A stretch of DNA of 64,000 nt, taken from contig JADMXW010000019.1 in assembly GCA_015548865.1 (NCBI GenBank), positions 1-64,000 on the forward strand. The letters are read 5' to 3'. Source of the DNA: Serratia marcescens (GTDB taxonomy: Bacteria > Pseudomonadota > Gammaproteobacteria > Enterobacterales > Enterobacteriaceae). Position 1 is the stretch's first letter. The number at the start of each line of letters is the position of its first letter. Both the position numbers and the translations under genes were made by a program. Under the pieces are notes generated by a model. That model saw nothing but the letters and a program-made list of their open reading frames with translations, searched no databases and was not told the origin of the DNA. Below are positions 9,515 through 18,460 of the stretch, piece by piece.

Positions 9515-9882
9515 TTTTTTTTGGTGTCATCACCCGTGGTAATGAGGTCAAGCGCCTGCTTGAGCAAGCGACTATGCACCGGCCCATAGATGGATTCAAC
9601 CGTCTCCGCCTCATCCAGAGTAAATACCGGCTGCTGATCCTCATCACACAGTACGTCGATGAAAAGTGCTACATCAGCACGTAGATTGCGTTTTGCTCGC
9701 TCGGAAACAGACTGCTCATCTTCATTGTCTGACTTAACAATGTCCTGCCAGCGCAACCAGGCTTCTGCTGAAGGCTCACGTAAAACCGCAGTAGCGCCAT
9801 CCCACTCAGAAACGGTAACTGTTTTGGTACGAAACCCTGCTGATTTGGCAAGGGCTAAATCCCTGATGCTTTTCTTTGTCAT
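9511..9882 (-). CDS. tail assembly chaperone G-like protein
   Basis: The start is at ATG 9882, after a spacer from the major tail gene (longer readings invade that gene). The product is 123 residues, acidic, and ends TTGDDTKKK-stop. The codons at the end are ACC AAA AAA AAG TAG within a run of eight A residues, the expected slippery site for a -1 frameshift into the downstream T frame. The size and the position between tail tube and tape measure match lambda gpG. It is a chaperone that is not found in the mature virion. Confidence 0.78.
   Translation of the reverse strand: MTKKSIRDLALAKSAGFRTKTVTVSEWDGATAVLREPSAEAWLRWQDIVKSDNEDEQSVSERAKRNLRADVALFIDVLCDEDQQPVFTLDEAETVESIYGPVHSRLLKQALDLITTGDDTKKK
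9514..9522 (-). promoter_or_regulatory. programmed -1 frameshift slippery site (A8 G)
   Basis: On the minus strand eight A residues (9522-9515) are followed by G, T, A, G. The zero frame ends at TAG (9513-9511). The -1 frame reads AAA AAA GTA GCC and stays open into the T gene. A AAA AAG or A AAA AAA are efficient slippery heptamers. Inference from sequence plus the known conservation of this mechanism in long-tailed phages. Confidence 0.8.
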
Positions 9883-9916
9883 GTGCTGACCATCGCCGGA
9901 TAGCCCGGCGATCTCC

Positions 9917-10624
9917 TTAGCTGATGGTAACGGTACAGGAAGCGGATGTGATGGTAACCGGGGATGGTGCCGAGTCTGTAACTTCACAGGTATAGACGCC
10001 TGCATCACCTGATTCGGCTGATGCCTTATTGAATGATGCAGATGTACGCCCACTGATTACGGAACCATCTTTCAGCCATTTGTAGGAATAAGGTGCGATG
10101 CCACCACTGGCCGCGACGACCAGTGTCAGTGCAGCGCCAACAGCCGCCGTTTTTGTCGATGGAAGGTTAGTTGTGAACGCCAATGGACCGGGCGCAATGT
10201 TTGTGGGCTTACCCTTTAGCCGCAGGGAGAACGTTGCAGCCACAACGTTGTTGGTGCCTGACGACCAGGTGTGCTGGCGTACCTCTGCCAAAAACTGGAA
10301 GCCGTTACCGGACGGGAAAATCACCTGGAAGGCATAGCGAGTGTCATTGTCGTAGGCATCGCGCAGGGCATCCTGCGCCGCATTGCGATAAAAATTACCA
10401 GACAATGAAATTTCAGACGGTGCGGGCAGGCCGTTGATGTTCTCCGTTTCGTCCGAACACAACGTTGTTACGTCGATATCGTTTTTCTGACCACCAGTGA
10501 ACTGAATTTCTTTGATGGTACAAGTCAGATCGAGAAACGTGGCGGTATCAATACCCTCCAGCGTGGTTGGCGCTGATGAGATTCGGATTACCGTTTTCTG
10601 TGACCTTTCAAACAGTGAGGACAT
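9917..10624 (-). CDS. major tail tube protein with C-terminal Ig-like domain (gpV-like)
   Basis: The start is at ATG 10624 (MSSLFERSQKTVIRIS) with GGAG 8 bases upstream; the longer reading crosses a hairpin. Residues about 1-150 are the tube domain (FLDLTCTIKEIQFTGGQKND). Residues about 160-235 form an immunoglobulin-like domain (LVVAASGGIAPYSYKWLKDG, then SGDAGVYTCEVTDSA), the decoration domain also known from lambda gpV. About 235 residues, as expected. This is the main structural protein of the tail shaft. Confidence 0.88.
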   Translation of the reverse strand: MSSLFERSQKTVIRISSAPTTLEGIDTATFLDLTCTIKEIQFTGGQKNDIDVTTLCSDETENINGLPAPSEISLSGNFYRNAAQDALRDAYDNDTRYAFQVIFPSGNGFQFLAEVRQHTWSSGTNNVVAATFSLRLKGKPTNIAPGPLAFTTNLPSTKTAAVGAALTLVVAASGGIAPYSYKWLKDGSVISGRTSASFNKASAESGDAGVYTCEVTDSAPSPVTITSASCTVTIS

Positions 10625-10639
10625 GGCTTTCTCCAAAAT

Positions 10640-10662
10640 AAAAAACCCGCTCAATGGCGGGT
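10640..10662 (-). terminator. hairpin ahead of major tail gene
   Basis: Stem ACCCGC / GCGGGT with a 6-base loop is followed on the minus strand by a T run, directly upstream of the tail-tube ribosome site. It resembles the hairpins before the tape-measure and fiber genes. It is probably a partial terminator that adjusts levels within the late operon. Confidence 0.65.
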
Positions 10663-10683
10663 CAGGATGGTGATGGTGTGGGG

Positions 10684-11031
10684 TTAGTCGATAAACTGTA
10701 GCTCTACTGTAGCCCGGAACAATGCTGTTTCGGTGTCAAATTCCTGAGTGAGCATTTGATTGGCCGGTGCAAGGGGCGATACTGCGGCAATAACAGCACT
10801 GCGTATATCTCGCGCCTGGGCGATGGTTGTGGCGTAAACGTCAAACTGAACGGATGAGGCGGTTTCTGCCGGACCACACAGCACATCAGCGGATAGTTGG
10901 GACACAAACGAGAACACTACCCACGGCGGCGAAATCGCTGGCTCACCCTCACTATTCAGCGGAATGATATAAGGATAAACATTACCGTTTGCTATCCCGG
11001 CTATCAGTGGATGAATATCGGTTTCTGTCAT
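10684..11031 (-). CDS. tail terminator/completion protein (DUF3168-like, gpU position)
   Basis: This 115-residue protein (start MTETDIHPLIAGIANGNVYP) fits the DUF3168 tail-completion family by size, opening and position, just before the tube gene. Such proteins cap the tail tube and stop its growth at the correct length. The start overlaps the stop of the HK97-gp10-like gene by 4 bp (ATGA type). Confidence 0.7.
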   Translation of the reverse strand: MTETDIHPLIAGIANGNVYPYIIPLNSEGEPAISPPWVVFSFVSQLSADVLCGPAETASSVQFDVYATTIAQARDIRSAVIAAVSPLAPANQMLTQEFDTETALFRATVELQFID

Positions 11032-11477
11032 TTACTCAGCACCTCATCAATCGCACGGGTTGCCCGAGAAATGGCAGCGTTGGCGGCTTCCTCCTGTCTT
11101 GTGTCAAACGCGGGACGAACAAAAGGATGTGCGGGCATATTTACCGTACCCATTTCGACAAATCGCCAGTAAAAGGCATTGCGCGGGTTTTTCGCCTTCA
11201 TGGTGTTGTCGCTGTTACCCGTTCGTGGATTAACACCGCGAATATGCACCCCAGATGAGATTTCTCCTTTTCGCCGTGATTTCTGAGTAACCACCACAAC
11301 GTTTTTGCGCATTTTCCCGGTGCGAAACGGGGCACGGTCGATAACTTCATCCTTCAACACTTCGGCTCCGGCGCGAGTGGCATCGCGCAATACCTTGTTG
11401 TTTTCGGCCCGACTCAGCTTTTCCAAATCCTTGGCAATATTGTCCAGGCCGGAGAAATCAAGACCAAAATCAATCAC
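11028..11477 (-). CDS. HK97 gp10-like tail completion protein
   Basis: The 149-residue basic protein contains DATRAGAEVLKDEVIDRAPF followed by RTGKMRKNV, a hallmark of the HK97-gp10-like family. FVEMGTVNMPAHPFVRPAF, its conserved C-terminal signature, is also present. It takes part in joining the tail to the head (neck). It overlaps both neighbours by a few bases, consistent with coupled translation. Confidence 0.85.
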   Translation of the reverse strand: MIDFGLDFSGLDNIAKDLEKLSRAENNKVLRDATRAGAEVLKDEVIDRAPFRTGKMRKNVVVVTQKSRRKGEISSGVHIRGVNPRTGNSDNTMKAKNPRNAFYWRFVEMGTVNMPAHPFVRPAFDTRQEEAANAAISRATRAIDEVLSK

Positions 11478-11808
11478 GCTTCACCCCCAGCTTACACAAT
11501 ATTTCCAGCCGGGTGCTCTTACCGTCTGGGATAGGTGGCCCAACAACATCCAGAATTAACTTAATTGGCCCGCTCAAGCACAACAGACGGGATGCTGCTG
11601 ACACGTCGCGGCGAAACCGCATCCATACACGAATTGTCGCCTCGGCAGATACCGCACCTGAAGCCACCAGCTCACGCCCACTTATAGGTGCGACCTCGGC
11701 CCACACAGTAGCAGCATCAAACCAGGTTCTGATGGGTTGCCCACTAGCATCGCGGGTTGTGGTGAAGTTCTGGATAGTGACGCGGTGGCGTAGTCTCCCG
11801 GCTTTCAT
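11470..11808 (-). CDS. head closure / head-tail adaptor protein
   Basis: The start is set at ATG 11808, where ATGA overlaps the stop of the upstream connector gene; a GTG 15 bases earlier is possible but less likely. The product, about 112 residues (MKAGRLRHRVTIQNFTTTRD), has the opening seen in phage head-tail adaptors of the SPP1 gp16/HK97 type, small beta-barrel rings that plug the connector. Position between the gp6-like connector and gp10-like protein agrees. Confidence 0.82.
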   Translation of the reverse strand: MKAGRLRHRVTIQNFTTTRDASGQPIRTWFDAATVWAEVAPISGRELVASGAVSAEATIRVWMRFRRDVSAASRLLCLSGPIKLILDVVGPPIPDGKSTRLEILCKLGVKRD

Positions 11809-12125
11809 GTGCCTGGCCCCCACCGGTAATCATCCAACAGGCTAAAAAATCCCATGGGGATTTCGCTCAATTGCCCTTCTCTCGTCTGTTCCCGGTTTTC
11901 ATACCAATGACCAACAGCAAGCATGATAGCCAGCTTTACGCCGTCATTAACCACCATGCCTTTATCGGCATCCTCTGGCACAGATGCGTCGAACAAAGGA
12001 AGATTAAGGTACTTTTCCGCCTTGCCTCTTGCAGCCCCAGCGTACAGAGTGAGCAAAGCATCATCTGTCGCATCGTCAGCATCAATCCGGCACTGCGCCC
12101 GCAGTTCTTCGAGTGAGGGGATCAT
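11805..12125 (-). CDS. head-tail connector protein (HK97 gp6-like)
   Basis: The start is at ATG 12125 (MIPSLEELRAQCRIDADDAT) with GGAG 9 bases upstream. The product of about 106 residues is helical, with the phrase DDALLTLYAGAARGKAEKYL typical of gp6-like connectors. These form the ring under the portal in HK97-like phages. Its stop is coupled to the next gene. Confidence 0.83.
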   Translation of the reverse strand: MIPSLEELRAQCRIDADDATDDALLTLYAGAARGKAEKYLNLPLFDASVPEDADKGMVVNDGVKLAIMLAVGHWYENREQTREGQLSEIPMGFFSLLDDYRWGPGT

Positions 12126-12157
12126 GTAAGTCTCCAAACAAAACCCAACGAAGCGGG

Positions 12158-12370
12158 TTATTTTTTGCTTTTCTTGGGCTCTGGCTGCTCTGGCTGCTTC
12201 TCATCCTTGATTTGCTGATCATCCTTGTCAATGGTTTCGAGAACGCCAAGTTGCTCGGCAATAGTCAGTGCTCGTTCAGGCAGATCGCCATCCTGGTAAG
12301 AACCCGCGGGAATGGTCTGGACTGTGCAACCGTCAGGTGACCACTTGAGGTCTTTGCGCAAATTAAACAT
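12158..12370 (-). CDS. hypothetical phage protein after capsid gene
   Basis: The 70-residue product (MFNLRKDLKWSPDGCTVQTI) has a Lys/Glu/Pro/Gln-rich tail, QPEQPEPKKSKK. Small genes of this type occur between the major capsid and connector genes of HK97-like phages. I know no assigned function. A strong hairpin (12389-12406) lies just upstream. Confidence 0.6.
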   Translation of the reverse strand: MFNLRKDLKWSPDGCTVQTIPAGSYQDGDLPERALTIAEQLGVLETIDKDDQQIKDEKQPEQPEPKKSKK

Positions 12371-12388
12371 GCTTCACTCCTGAGTGGT

Positions 12389-12406
12389 GCGGGGCCGAAA
12401 CCCCGC
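12389..12406. other. strong GC hairpin downstream of capsid gene
   Basis: GCGGGG / CCCCGC with a 6-base loop lies between the capsid stop and the next gene on the minus strand. There is no T run, so it is more likely an RNA stabiliser or processing element than a terminator. It may protect the 3' end of the abundant capsid message. Confidence 0.55.
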
Positions 12407-12414
12407 AATTACAC

Positions 12415-13617
12415 TTATGCGCCGATCTTCAGCAACTTGATCGCCTGGGAATCTGCCAACATGCCGCCAGTACGTTTGGTGGTGTAGAAACCCACAAACG
12501 GCTTGTTGGTGTACGGGTCGCGCAAAATGCGTGTGCCGATGCGATCCACGATGGTGTAACCACGCTTGAAGTTGCCGAACGCGATCGCTTTTGCATCCGC
12601 CACGATATCCGGCATCTGCTCGTTCTCCGCCACACCGTACCCTGCCAGCATGGAGGGTTGCCCCAACTCAAGACCCGGACGCCACAGGTAGTTACCTTCT
12701 GCATCTTTCAGGATGCGAACAGCAAATAGGCTGTTGTTGTTCATCATGAACTTGGCTCCGTTACGATGAACTTTGCGTAACGTGTACACCAACTTGATAA
12801 TGGCATCGGCAGTTACGCCAGCGGCAGCACCAGACAGGATGTGTTGCAGCGTCCCAAATTCGCGGTCTTTATCAACATCCAGGCTCGATGCATAGGCCAG
12901 AAAACCTTTTGGTTTCTTGGTGCCGTTACCGCTGGTGAAAGCGATTTCCTCCTGCTCAGAAAATTCGGTGGCCAACTCGCTGTTGATCCACGTTTCAACA
13001 TTGAAAAATGCATCGTCCAGCATCGTCTGGGTTGCCTGCGGATTGCCGTAGATTTCCCCCATGAAAGGCTCGATCTGCCCCAGCTTTGATGCATCAGTAG
13101 CAGGGCGAGCATCCGTTTCCCCTACCCACCCCGATGCCGTTCCGCCGAGATTGACCAGTTTTTTATAGTTTGCACCGCCAACCGTAATGGTTGTGGCCTC
13201 CTGGCGCATTACCACTTCGTCTTTCAGCAAAGTGAGAATGGTGCGATCCAGCTCTTCCGGTACGGCATAGCCGCCGTCCTCATCCACGCCGACTTGCAGG
13301 GCTTTACGCTCCAGATCGCGCAAGCCGTCATCCTTCCCTTTGCGCATAAAATCGATAAATGCGGCCTTATGCTCGCCTGCTTCTTTGCTTTGGGTGCCGC
13401 TGTCTGGGCGTTTCACCTGCTTCAATTCTTCTTCCAAAGCAGATTTCAGCTCATCCAGTTCAGACAACTTACCGTTTAAGGTTTCAACCTCACCGGCCAG
13501 CTTGCCTTTTTCCTGCTCAACGGCGTCTAGGCGCTTATCGTTCTTTTCTTTGAACGCATCAAACTTCGCTTGCAGCTCCTGCGCGACCTGCTCTACATCT
13601 TTCTGTTCTACTGCCAT
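12415..13617 (-). CDS. major capsid protein, HK97 gp5 type with N-terminal delta/scaffold domain
   Basis: This 400-residue protein starts MAVEQKDVEQVAQELQAKFD. Residues about 1-105 are a charged coiled coil (KLAGEVETLNGKLSELDELK) that acts as the built-in scaffold, cleaved by the prohead protease. The shell domain starts near residue 110 (GYAVPEELDRTILTLLKDEV). The C-terminal FGNFKRGYTIVDRIGTRILR and the ending are those of HK97-fold capsids. It lies directly after the protease gene, as in HK97. Confidence 0.93.
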   Translation of the reverse strand: MAVEQKDVEQVAQELQAKFDAFKEKNDKRLDAVEQEKGKLAGEVETLNGKLSELDELKSALEEELKQVKRPDSGTQSKEAGEHKAAFIDFMRKGKDDGLRDLERKALQVGVDEDGGYAVPEELDRTILTLLKDEVVMRQEATTITVGGANYKKLVNLGGTASGWVGETDARPATDASKLGQIEPFMGEIYGNPQATQTMLDDAFFNVETWINSELATEFSEQEEIAFTSGNGTKKPKGFLAYASSLDVDKDREFGTLQHILSGAAAGVTADAIIKLVYTLRKVHRNGAKFMMNNNSLFAVRILKDAEGNYLWRPGLELGQPSMLAGYGVAENEQMPDIVADAKAIAFGNFKRGYTIVDRIGTRILRDPYTNKPFVGFYTTKRTGGMLADSQAIKLLKIGA

Positions 13618-13633
13618 GTTGTTGATCTCCGGT

Positions 13634-14287
13634 TCAGAAATTCAGGGATTTAAGTGCATTCAGTCCAGCAGTCACATCAGCATCACGCTGACAGATCGCG
13701 CTGTAGCCCCCGGCCATGAATGCTTTAGCCTGGGTGCGTGAGAGCCCAACATCGCGCAGGACTCGTTCAATGCTTTTCTGGGACGGGGTTTCACCACGGG
13801 CAAACGCGCTTTTGACATCGCTTACCCGCGCTTCGTCGTTAGAAGGAAAGGTCACGGGGCTCACTTCCCATAGGTCGATTTCTTTCAGTAAAAACGCCTC
13901 TTTGGTGCGGTCGTATTCCCAGTCTTTGAGCACGTAACCAATAGAAAGGCCGGTTAAAGAACCGGCCTTCATATGAGCGTGAGCGCGTTTGGCGAGTGGG
14001 TCATCATCAATGAGCAATCGGCCCTTAACGAACAGGCCTACATCATCCTCACGGATTTCGGTATAGATACCGATTGGCTCGGACATGTCGTGCTGCCACA
14101 ACATCGCGGGCATGGCATTTTTCGCCTTCCATGCCGCAAGCGAGTTTTCGAATGCGCCAGGAACAACAATATCGTCGTAGCTGTCTTTCACACCGAACAC
14201 TGAGCCATACCCTTCAAATACGCCGGAATCATCGACTGATTTCAGCTTTAGTGGTACGTCAAGACGCTGTTTTGTCTGCATTGTCAT
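13634..14287 (-). CDS. prohead protease (HK97 gp4-like, U35)
   Basis: The product is 217 residues. Conserved elements seen are VFEGYGSVFGVKDSYDDIVV, His in MLWQHDMSEPIG, and Ser in AGSLTGLSIGYVLKDWEYD. They fit the Ser-His protease fold of HK97-type prohead maturation proteases, which digest the capsid delta domain. The start (14287 or the ATG two codons later) overlaps the end of the portal gene. It is followed by the capsid gene 16 bases on. Confidence 0.9.
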   Translation of the reverse strand: MTMQTKQRLDVPLKLKSVDDSGVFEGYGSVFGVKDSYDDIVVPGAFENSLAAWKAKNAMPAMLWQHDMSEPIGIYTEIREDDVGLFVKGRLLIDDDPLAKRAHAHMKAGSLTGLSIGYVLKDWEYDRTKEAFLLKEIDLWEVSPVTFPSNDEARVSDVKSAFARGETPSQKSIERVLRDVGLSRTQAKAFMAGGYSAICQRDADVTAGLNALKSLNF

Positions 14288-15497
14288 TGTCTGATTCCTG
14301 TTTTTGCTTGCCGCTTTCAGAAGGCTTTGTGGTCATATTCATCGGCGTAAGGTAAACATCACCACCCGGTCGCGGATTGCGATCTTCAAGCTCCAGACAA
14401 TCATTGGGTGAATACATACCCCAGTTAATTGCCGTGGCGTAGGCATCGAAGCGGGACTTCATGTCGCCACGCAGTAACGCCCCTGCGTTGAATTTCGCGT
14501 AGAACGTCCCCTGTTTTGACTCTTTGACCAGGCCAATATTGATACGCTGCTCAATGCGCGTCATATAAGGCACCAGCGAGTAGTTGATAAAGCCAATGCC
14601 AAGGTTTTCGATATTGTTGAAGGTCGCGTGATCCGTGTTCTGCACCATATGCATCGGCACGCGATACAAACGGCAGATTTCTTCAAGCTGGAATTTTCTG
14701 GTTTCAAGAAACTGGCTGTCTTCAGCATTCAGTGCCATAGATTTCCAATCGAGTCCCATTTCAAGGATCATGGGTCGATGGGCATTGCTCAGGCCAAGAT
14801 GGCGATCCTCAAAATCTTTTTTCAAGCGGGCATATGCGGCATCCGTCAACGTCTGTTCAGTGCGTAACACACCTGAAGTCACAGCCCCATTAGCAAACAG
14901 GCGGGCACCGTGCTCTTCCGTAGCAAGCCCCAGAGATATCGCTTCTCTTGCATAAGCGATAGGGTTCAATCCCACCAGCCCATCAAGAGTAAGCGTCCTG
15001 ACATGCCAGATTTCATCCTGACTGAGAACATCAGTCGAGCCATTCGGGAAAGTGACCTGATAAACAGGTTGCCACTGGCTGTTCAACTTCGGTTGTACAC
15101 AGCCAGGATCGATAGGGAGAAGCTCAACCACTTCACCCAGCGCTTTAACCTTGTATGCGTAAAAATTCCCGCGAAGACAGAGGCAGACAATGACCAACTC
15201 CCAGAACTCCTGGGGTGTCATATAGTCGTTGGGCTTCATTGTCAGTAGCTTGTGTAGCCTTTCAGATGCCGCTTTTTGTTTGCTATTGCCTGTGATTTTG
15301 TAGAGATTACAGGGCAACATGCCCATAGATTCAGCAAGCACCCTGATGCAGCCAAAAACAGCAGTAAGCCGCATGGCCTTCTGGCTACTGACCCGTTTAC
15401 CTGTGTAGGTGTCATAGGTCATCCCTACGGCTTCCGCTAACTCAGCCGGGGTCGTCACCGGCGTGTCGCTTTTCCTGAATAGTCCGGGGAAAAACAT
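14259..15497 (-). CDS. portal protein (HK97 gp3 family)
   Basis: The 412-residue protein contains the core signature of HK97-family portals: VFGCIRVLAESMGMLPCNLY near residue 55, PNDYMTPQEFWELVIVCLCL, and the C-terminal DHATFNNIENLGIGFINYSL. The ring of portal subunits is the channel for DNA packaging and exit. It sits between terminase and protease as expected, with its start one base past the stop of the small membrane protein gene. Confidence 0.92.
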   Translation of the reverse strand: MFFPGLFRKSDTPVTTPAELAEAVGMTYDTYTGKRVSSQKAMRLTAVFGCIRVLAESMGMLPCNLYKITGNSKQKAASERLHKLLTMKPNDYMTPQEFWELVIVCLCLRGNFYAYKVKALGEVVELLPIDPGCVQPKLNSQWQPVYQVTFPNGSTDVLSQDEIWHVRTLTLDGLVGLNPIAYAREAISLGLATEEHGARLFANGAVTSGVLRTEQTLTDAAYARLKKDFEDRHLGLSNAHRPMILEMGLDWKSMALNAEDSQFLETRKFQLEEICRLYRVPMHMVQNTDHATFNNIENLGIGFINYSLVPYMTRIEQRINIGLVKESKQGTFYAKFNAGALLRGDMKSRFDAYATAINWGMYSPNDCLELEDRNPRPGGDVYLTPMNMTTKPSESGKQKQESDNDNADKTAS

Positions 15498-15682
15498 CAG
15501 TCACCACCTCCACTCGTTGTGTTACGTGGGGATGAAAGATATTTCGATACAATCCATGACCAGAACAGGCACAGCGTGCCCGCAGTAATAAACCCGGCAG
15601 GCGGAAAGACCAGCCATGCCCCGTAAGAAAGCAAAGCAACTCCCAACACCCCAATGAATGGGGCGAGAATCATCAGGATCAT
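15497..15682 (-). CDS. small membrane protein between TerL and portal
   Basis: The start is chosen at ATG 15682 ([20 protein letters not shown]) with AGAGG 7 bases upstream. The longer reading would overlap TerL by 64 bases. The product of about 61 residues has two hydrophobic segments. Tiny membrane proteins in this place are common in HK97-like packaging modules. No function known to me. Confidence 0.6.
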   Translation of the reverse strand: MILMILAPFIGVLGVALLSYGAWLVFPPAGFITAGTLCLFWSWIVSKYLSSPRNTTSGGGD

Positions 15683-15692
15683 AACTGCCTCT

Positions 15693-17450
15693 TTATAGTG
15701 AGCGGACGCCGTAACTTTCCAGATGTTCAGAAAGGCTTTCCGCTTGTTCGCCACCATTGACCAGTAGCCGACTCATCGCAGTAAACAATGCGGCGGGTCC
15801 ATCAATTTTGGCTTCTGGTGTCGATTTGTTGGGGAAGATGTTGTCGTTTTTATCTGGCTTAACCGTTACATTCGACATCATCCAGTTCATCACCGGGTGA
15901 TTGCTGTGATGGAAACGCTCACCATAGACCAGCGCTTCAACCTCTTTCATGGATTCGGAGAAGTTGCGGACTGTCTGAGGGACTTCAACGATCGGCACCC
16001 CATCCTCGGCCAGCGCCAGGCTAAACTGTGTGGCGCTCCACGGGTCAAACCCTGTTTCTTTAAGGTTTTCACCACTAATCCAATCAGTGAGATCACTTTT
16101 AATCTGAGCATGGTCGATAACGTCACCGTCAGTCAGCTCTAACTTGCCGAGATCTGCCCACTTGCGGTACATCTGCGCCATCTGTGCGGAGCATCGCTCC
16201 AACCGCCCTTCGGGTAACCAGAACTTAAAATCAGCATGCACATGGCCGTTGTTTGCCCGCCAGAGTTTGACGGCGGCACAAATATCGATTTTATGCGCCA
16301 GATCGACCCCTACCCACATTGGGTAGGTCTTCAGTTCGTGTTGTGGGGCAATGTATTCACACTTCTCCCACTTAATCATGTCCATCCAGGCAGACTCAGC
16401 GGTCACCCAGATATTCATGTGTTTGGTGAAAAAGTTAACGCGGGCTGAAACCTGCTCTTTGGCCTTCTTAGCCAGTCGCCGCAGGTCGTCCCAGCGCTTG
16501 CAAATACCCAGGCCGGGATTGGCTTTCTGCCAGACAGTCTCATCAAAGGGATCGTCGTCTTTATCCAGTGTGTAGATAATGGCAAAAAACGTATCGTCCT
16601 TTACTGCACCTTCAACCGGACTGTTATAGCCGTGCAACACTTTGATGGCGTAATCGCGCAGTTCGTAACAGATGCCTTCCTTGTTGAATCCCGCCGTGGT
16701 GATGCCAAACAGCAATGATTGCAGGCGGGCACCGGTTGCCGTCTCCAGAACGTCCCACACATCACGGGTTTTATGCGCGTGTAATTCATCGACAATGCCA
16801 CAATGAATATTGAGGCCGTCGAGGTTGTTGGCATCAGAGGAAAGCGGCTCAAATTTCGATGCGGTTTGCTCCTGGTAAATAGCCAGTTTGTTGAATTCAA
16901 ACAGCCTGCCAAGCGTTGCCTTGGCCTTTTTTACCATGTTCTTCGCATCTTCAAATACGATACGAGCCTGATCGCGCGTCGTGGCCGCTGAATAGACCTC
17001 TGCGCCACCTTCGCTGTCAGCACCTGTCATGTACAGGCCAATGCCAGACGAAAGGGTTGATTTAGCGTTTTTACGCGCCACCTCGTTATAAGCAGTGCGG
17101 AAACGACGTACCATCACCGGGCGTCCACTGCCATCGTTGCGTAGCACGACCTCACCGGTTTGCTCATCCACAAGCGGAATAACAAAGCCGAAGATATTGA
17201 TCAGGATAAAAACATGCCAGTCCATCAACTCGATTGGCTCACCGGCCAGATTGCCTTTAACGTGTGGTACGAATTTATAAAAATTGAGGATGTGTTGTGC
17301 GCGTGGCTCGCTGAAATAAACATTACGCGCTTCACCATGCTTTAAGTCATCAAGAAAGCGCTGGCATGCCAGGCGCACGTACTCGCAGGCAATAATATCC
17401 CCCGCCACGACACGTTCAGCGTAGCGAATACCATCAGCAACTTTTGCCAT
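15693..17450 (-). CDS. terminase large subunit
   Basis: The 585-residue packaging ATPase/nuclease is of the HK97 type. The motor half contains [20 protein letters not shown] (Walker-A-like, near residue 125) and [20 protein letters not shown] (Walker B/coupling, near residue 215). The nuclease half contains the Asp-rich [19 protein letters not shown] near residue 380. Its start overlaps the stop of the small terminase by one base. The whole HNH-TerS-TerL-portal order is that of cos-type HK97 phages. Confidence 0.92.
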   Translation of the reverse strand: MAKVADGIRYAERVVAGDIIACEYVRLACQRFLDDLKHGEARNVYFSEPRAQHILNFYKFVPHVKGNLAGEPIELMDWHVFILINIFGFVIPLVDEQTGEVVLRNDGSGRPVMVRRFRTAYNEVARKNAKSTLSSGIGLYMTGADSEGGAEVYSAATTRDQARIVFEDAKNMVKKAKATLGRLFEFNKLAIYQEQTASKFEPLSSDANNLDGLNIHCGIVDELHAHKTRDVWDVLETATGARLQSLLFGITTAGFNKEGICYELRDYAIKVLHGYNSPVEGAVKDDTFFAIIYTLDKDDDPFDETVWQKANPGLGICKRWDDLRRLAKKAKEQVSARVNFFTKHMNIWVTAESAWMDMIKWEKCEYIAPQHELKTYPMWVGVDLAHKIDICAAVKLWRANNGHVHADFKFWLPEGRLERCSAQMAQMYRKWADLGKLELTDGDVIDHAQIKSDLTDWISGENLKETGFDPWSATQFSLALAEDGVPIVEVPQTVRNFSESMKEVEALVYGERFHHSNHPVMNWMMSNVTVKPDKNDNIFPNKSTPEAKIDGPAALFTAMSRLLVNGGEQAESLSEHLESYGVRSL

Positions 17451-17923
17451 TAATCCCTCGCGTTAAGAAATTCAGCAATAGGATCACTCTCGCCCGGATT
17501 GCCCGCATTTACTTTTGATCGGCTGGATGGCGTCATGCCAAATTCCTGAAGCCAACCTCGGACTTCTTTTCTGGCTTCTCGGCTCTCACCAAAAAAATCG
17601 CTCGGCTTAACCCTGACATCACCGGTAGTAGTGGTGATTTCTTTTGTCGCGCCCTCGCGTTCCAGCGTTTCTTTAATAAGTCGATAGTCAACGTAGGCAT
17701 CGACCAACATTTCAAGAGCCTTTCCATCAAGCTCTGTGAGTACGCCGATCCCTGCTAATTGATCGCCCAATCGCTTAAACCAGTACTTACCTTGCTTGGT
17801 AAAATGCTTCGGCGTTGGGGGGACCCCTTTTGTCGGTCGCGGCTCATTTTTGTTGATCGGGCGTTTTGATGGGTTACCCCTCACCAAACGTAGATGGGTC
17901 GGGGTTTTCGGTGGTCCAGACAT
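17450..17923 (-). CDS. terminase small subunit, P27 family
   Basis: The 157-residue protein begins MSGPPKTPTHLRLVRGNPSK, a diagnostic opening of P27-type small terminases. It recognises the cos/pac DNA and hands it to TerL. LNARD at the C-terminus and Ser/Lys-rich linkers are usual. The gene lies directly upstream of TerL. Confidence 0.88.
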   Translation of the reverse strand: MSGPPKTPTHLRLVRGNPSKRPINKNEPRPTKGVPPTPKHFTKQGKYWFKRLGDQLAGIGVLTELDGKALEMLVDAYVDYRLIKETLEREGATKEITTTTGDVRVKPSDFFGESREARKEVRGWLQEFGMTPSSRSKVNAGNPGESDPIAEFLNARD

Positions 17924-18068
17924 AATCGAAAACTCCTATTAATCATCGGATGGGGACCCCAAAAAAAAGTTTCTAACCTGCGGCGATGTGAAGAAAGGCT
18001 AGGCGGCGGTACTGGAGCGGCAGGGCTGTAGAGATTTACCCTCCCCCTCCCCTTGATGAGAACGGCTA
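17924..18068. other. non-coding interval between HNH nuclease and TerS, probable cos region
   Basis: In HK97-type phages the cohesive-end site lies between the HNH gene (right end) and TerS (left end). This 145-base gap is the only place for it here. It includes two GGCGGC/TGCGGCG-type motifs around 17980-18010 and a pyrimidine tract (about 18038-18054). The exact cut is not deducible from sequence alone. Inference from conserved gene order. Confidence 0.45.
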
Positions 18069-18419
18069 TCATTTGAACCGTTCGCGCCCTGTTTTGGTGC
18101 GGTGACACGGCCAGCACAGGCTTTCGAGGTTCGAATTATCATCGGTTCCCCCATGTGCTTTGGCCTTGATATGGTCAACCGTCTTCGCTTCTACTGCGCG
18201 ACCATTACGTAGGCATTCCTGACACAGATGATTGTCACGCTTTAGGATGCGGGCACGCCTAATTGTCCAGTCACTACCGTAACCTCGTTCGTGTCTACTC
18301 TTGCCCTGCTGATGCTGCTGCCATCCTTCATGGCGATGCTGTTCGCAGTAGCCAGAGCGGTCTGTTGTTGTAGCGGCACAGCCACGTTTGCGGCAGGCTC
18401 GCGGGATTAGGGCTGGCAT
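18069..18419 (-). CDS. HNH endonuclease (HK97 gp74-like)
   Basis: The start is at ATG 18419 with GAGGT upstream. The product, about 116 residues, carries two zinc Cys pairs (CRKRGC and CQECL) and the HNH core: VDHIKAKAHGGTDDNSNLES, then LCWPCHRTKTGRE. In HK97-type phages this enzyme assists terminase in cos cleavage. It is encoded next to cos and TerS, as here. Confidence 0.88.
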   Translation of the reverse strand: MPALIPRACRKRGCAATTTDRSGYCEQHRHEGWQQHQQGKSRHERGYGSDWTIRRARILKRDNHLCQECLRNGRAVEAKTVDHIKAKAHGGTDDNSNLESLCWPCHRTKTGRERFK

Positions 18420-18438
18420 GAGAGACCTCAAAAAGAAA

Positions 18439-18460
18439 AGCCCGGCAGATGCCGGGCTCT
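18439..18460 (-). terminator. terminator upstream of HNH gene
   Basis: AGCCCGGC / GCCGGGCT with a 4-base loop is followed on the minus strand by TTTTCTTTTTG. It would end transcripts coming from the 18.65-19.19 kb accessory gene. Confidence 0.75.

Noticed and set aside
17881..18117. 78-codon minus frame over the probable cos region
   Set aside because: Overlaps TerS and HNH ends in another phase; low-complexity Pro/Ser/Arg composition.
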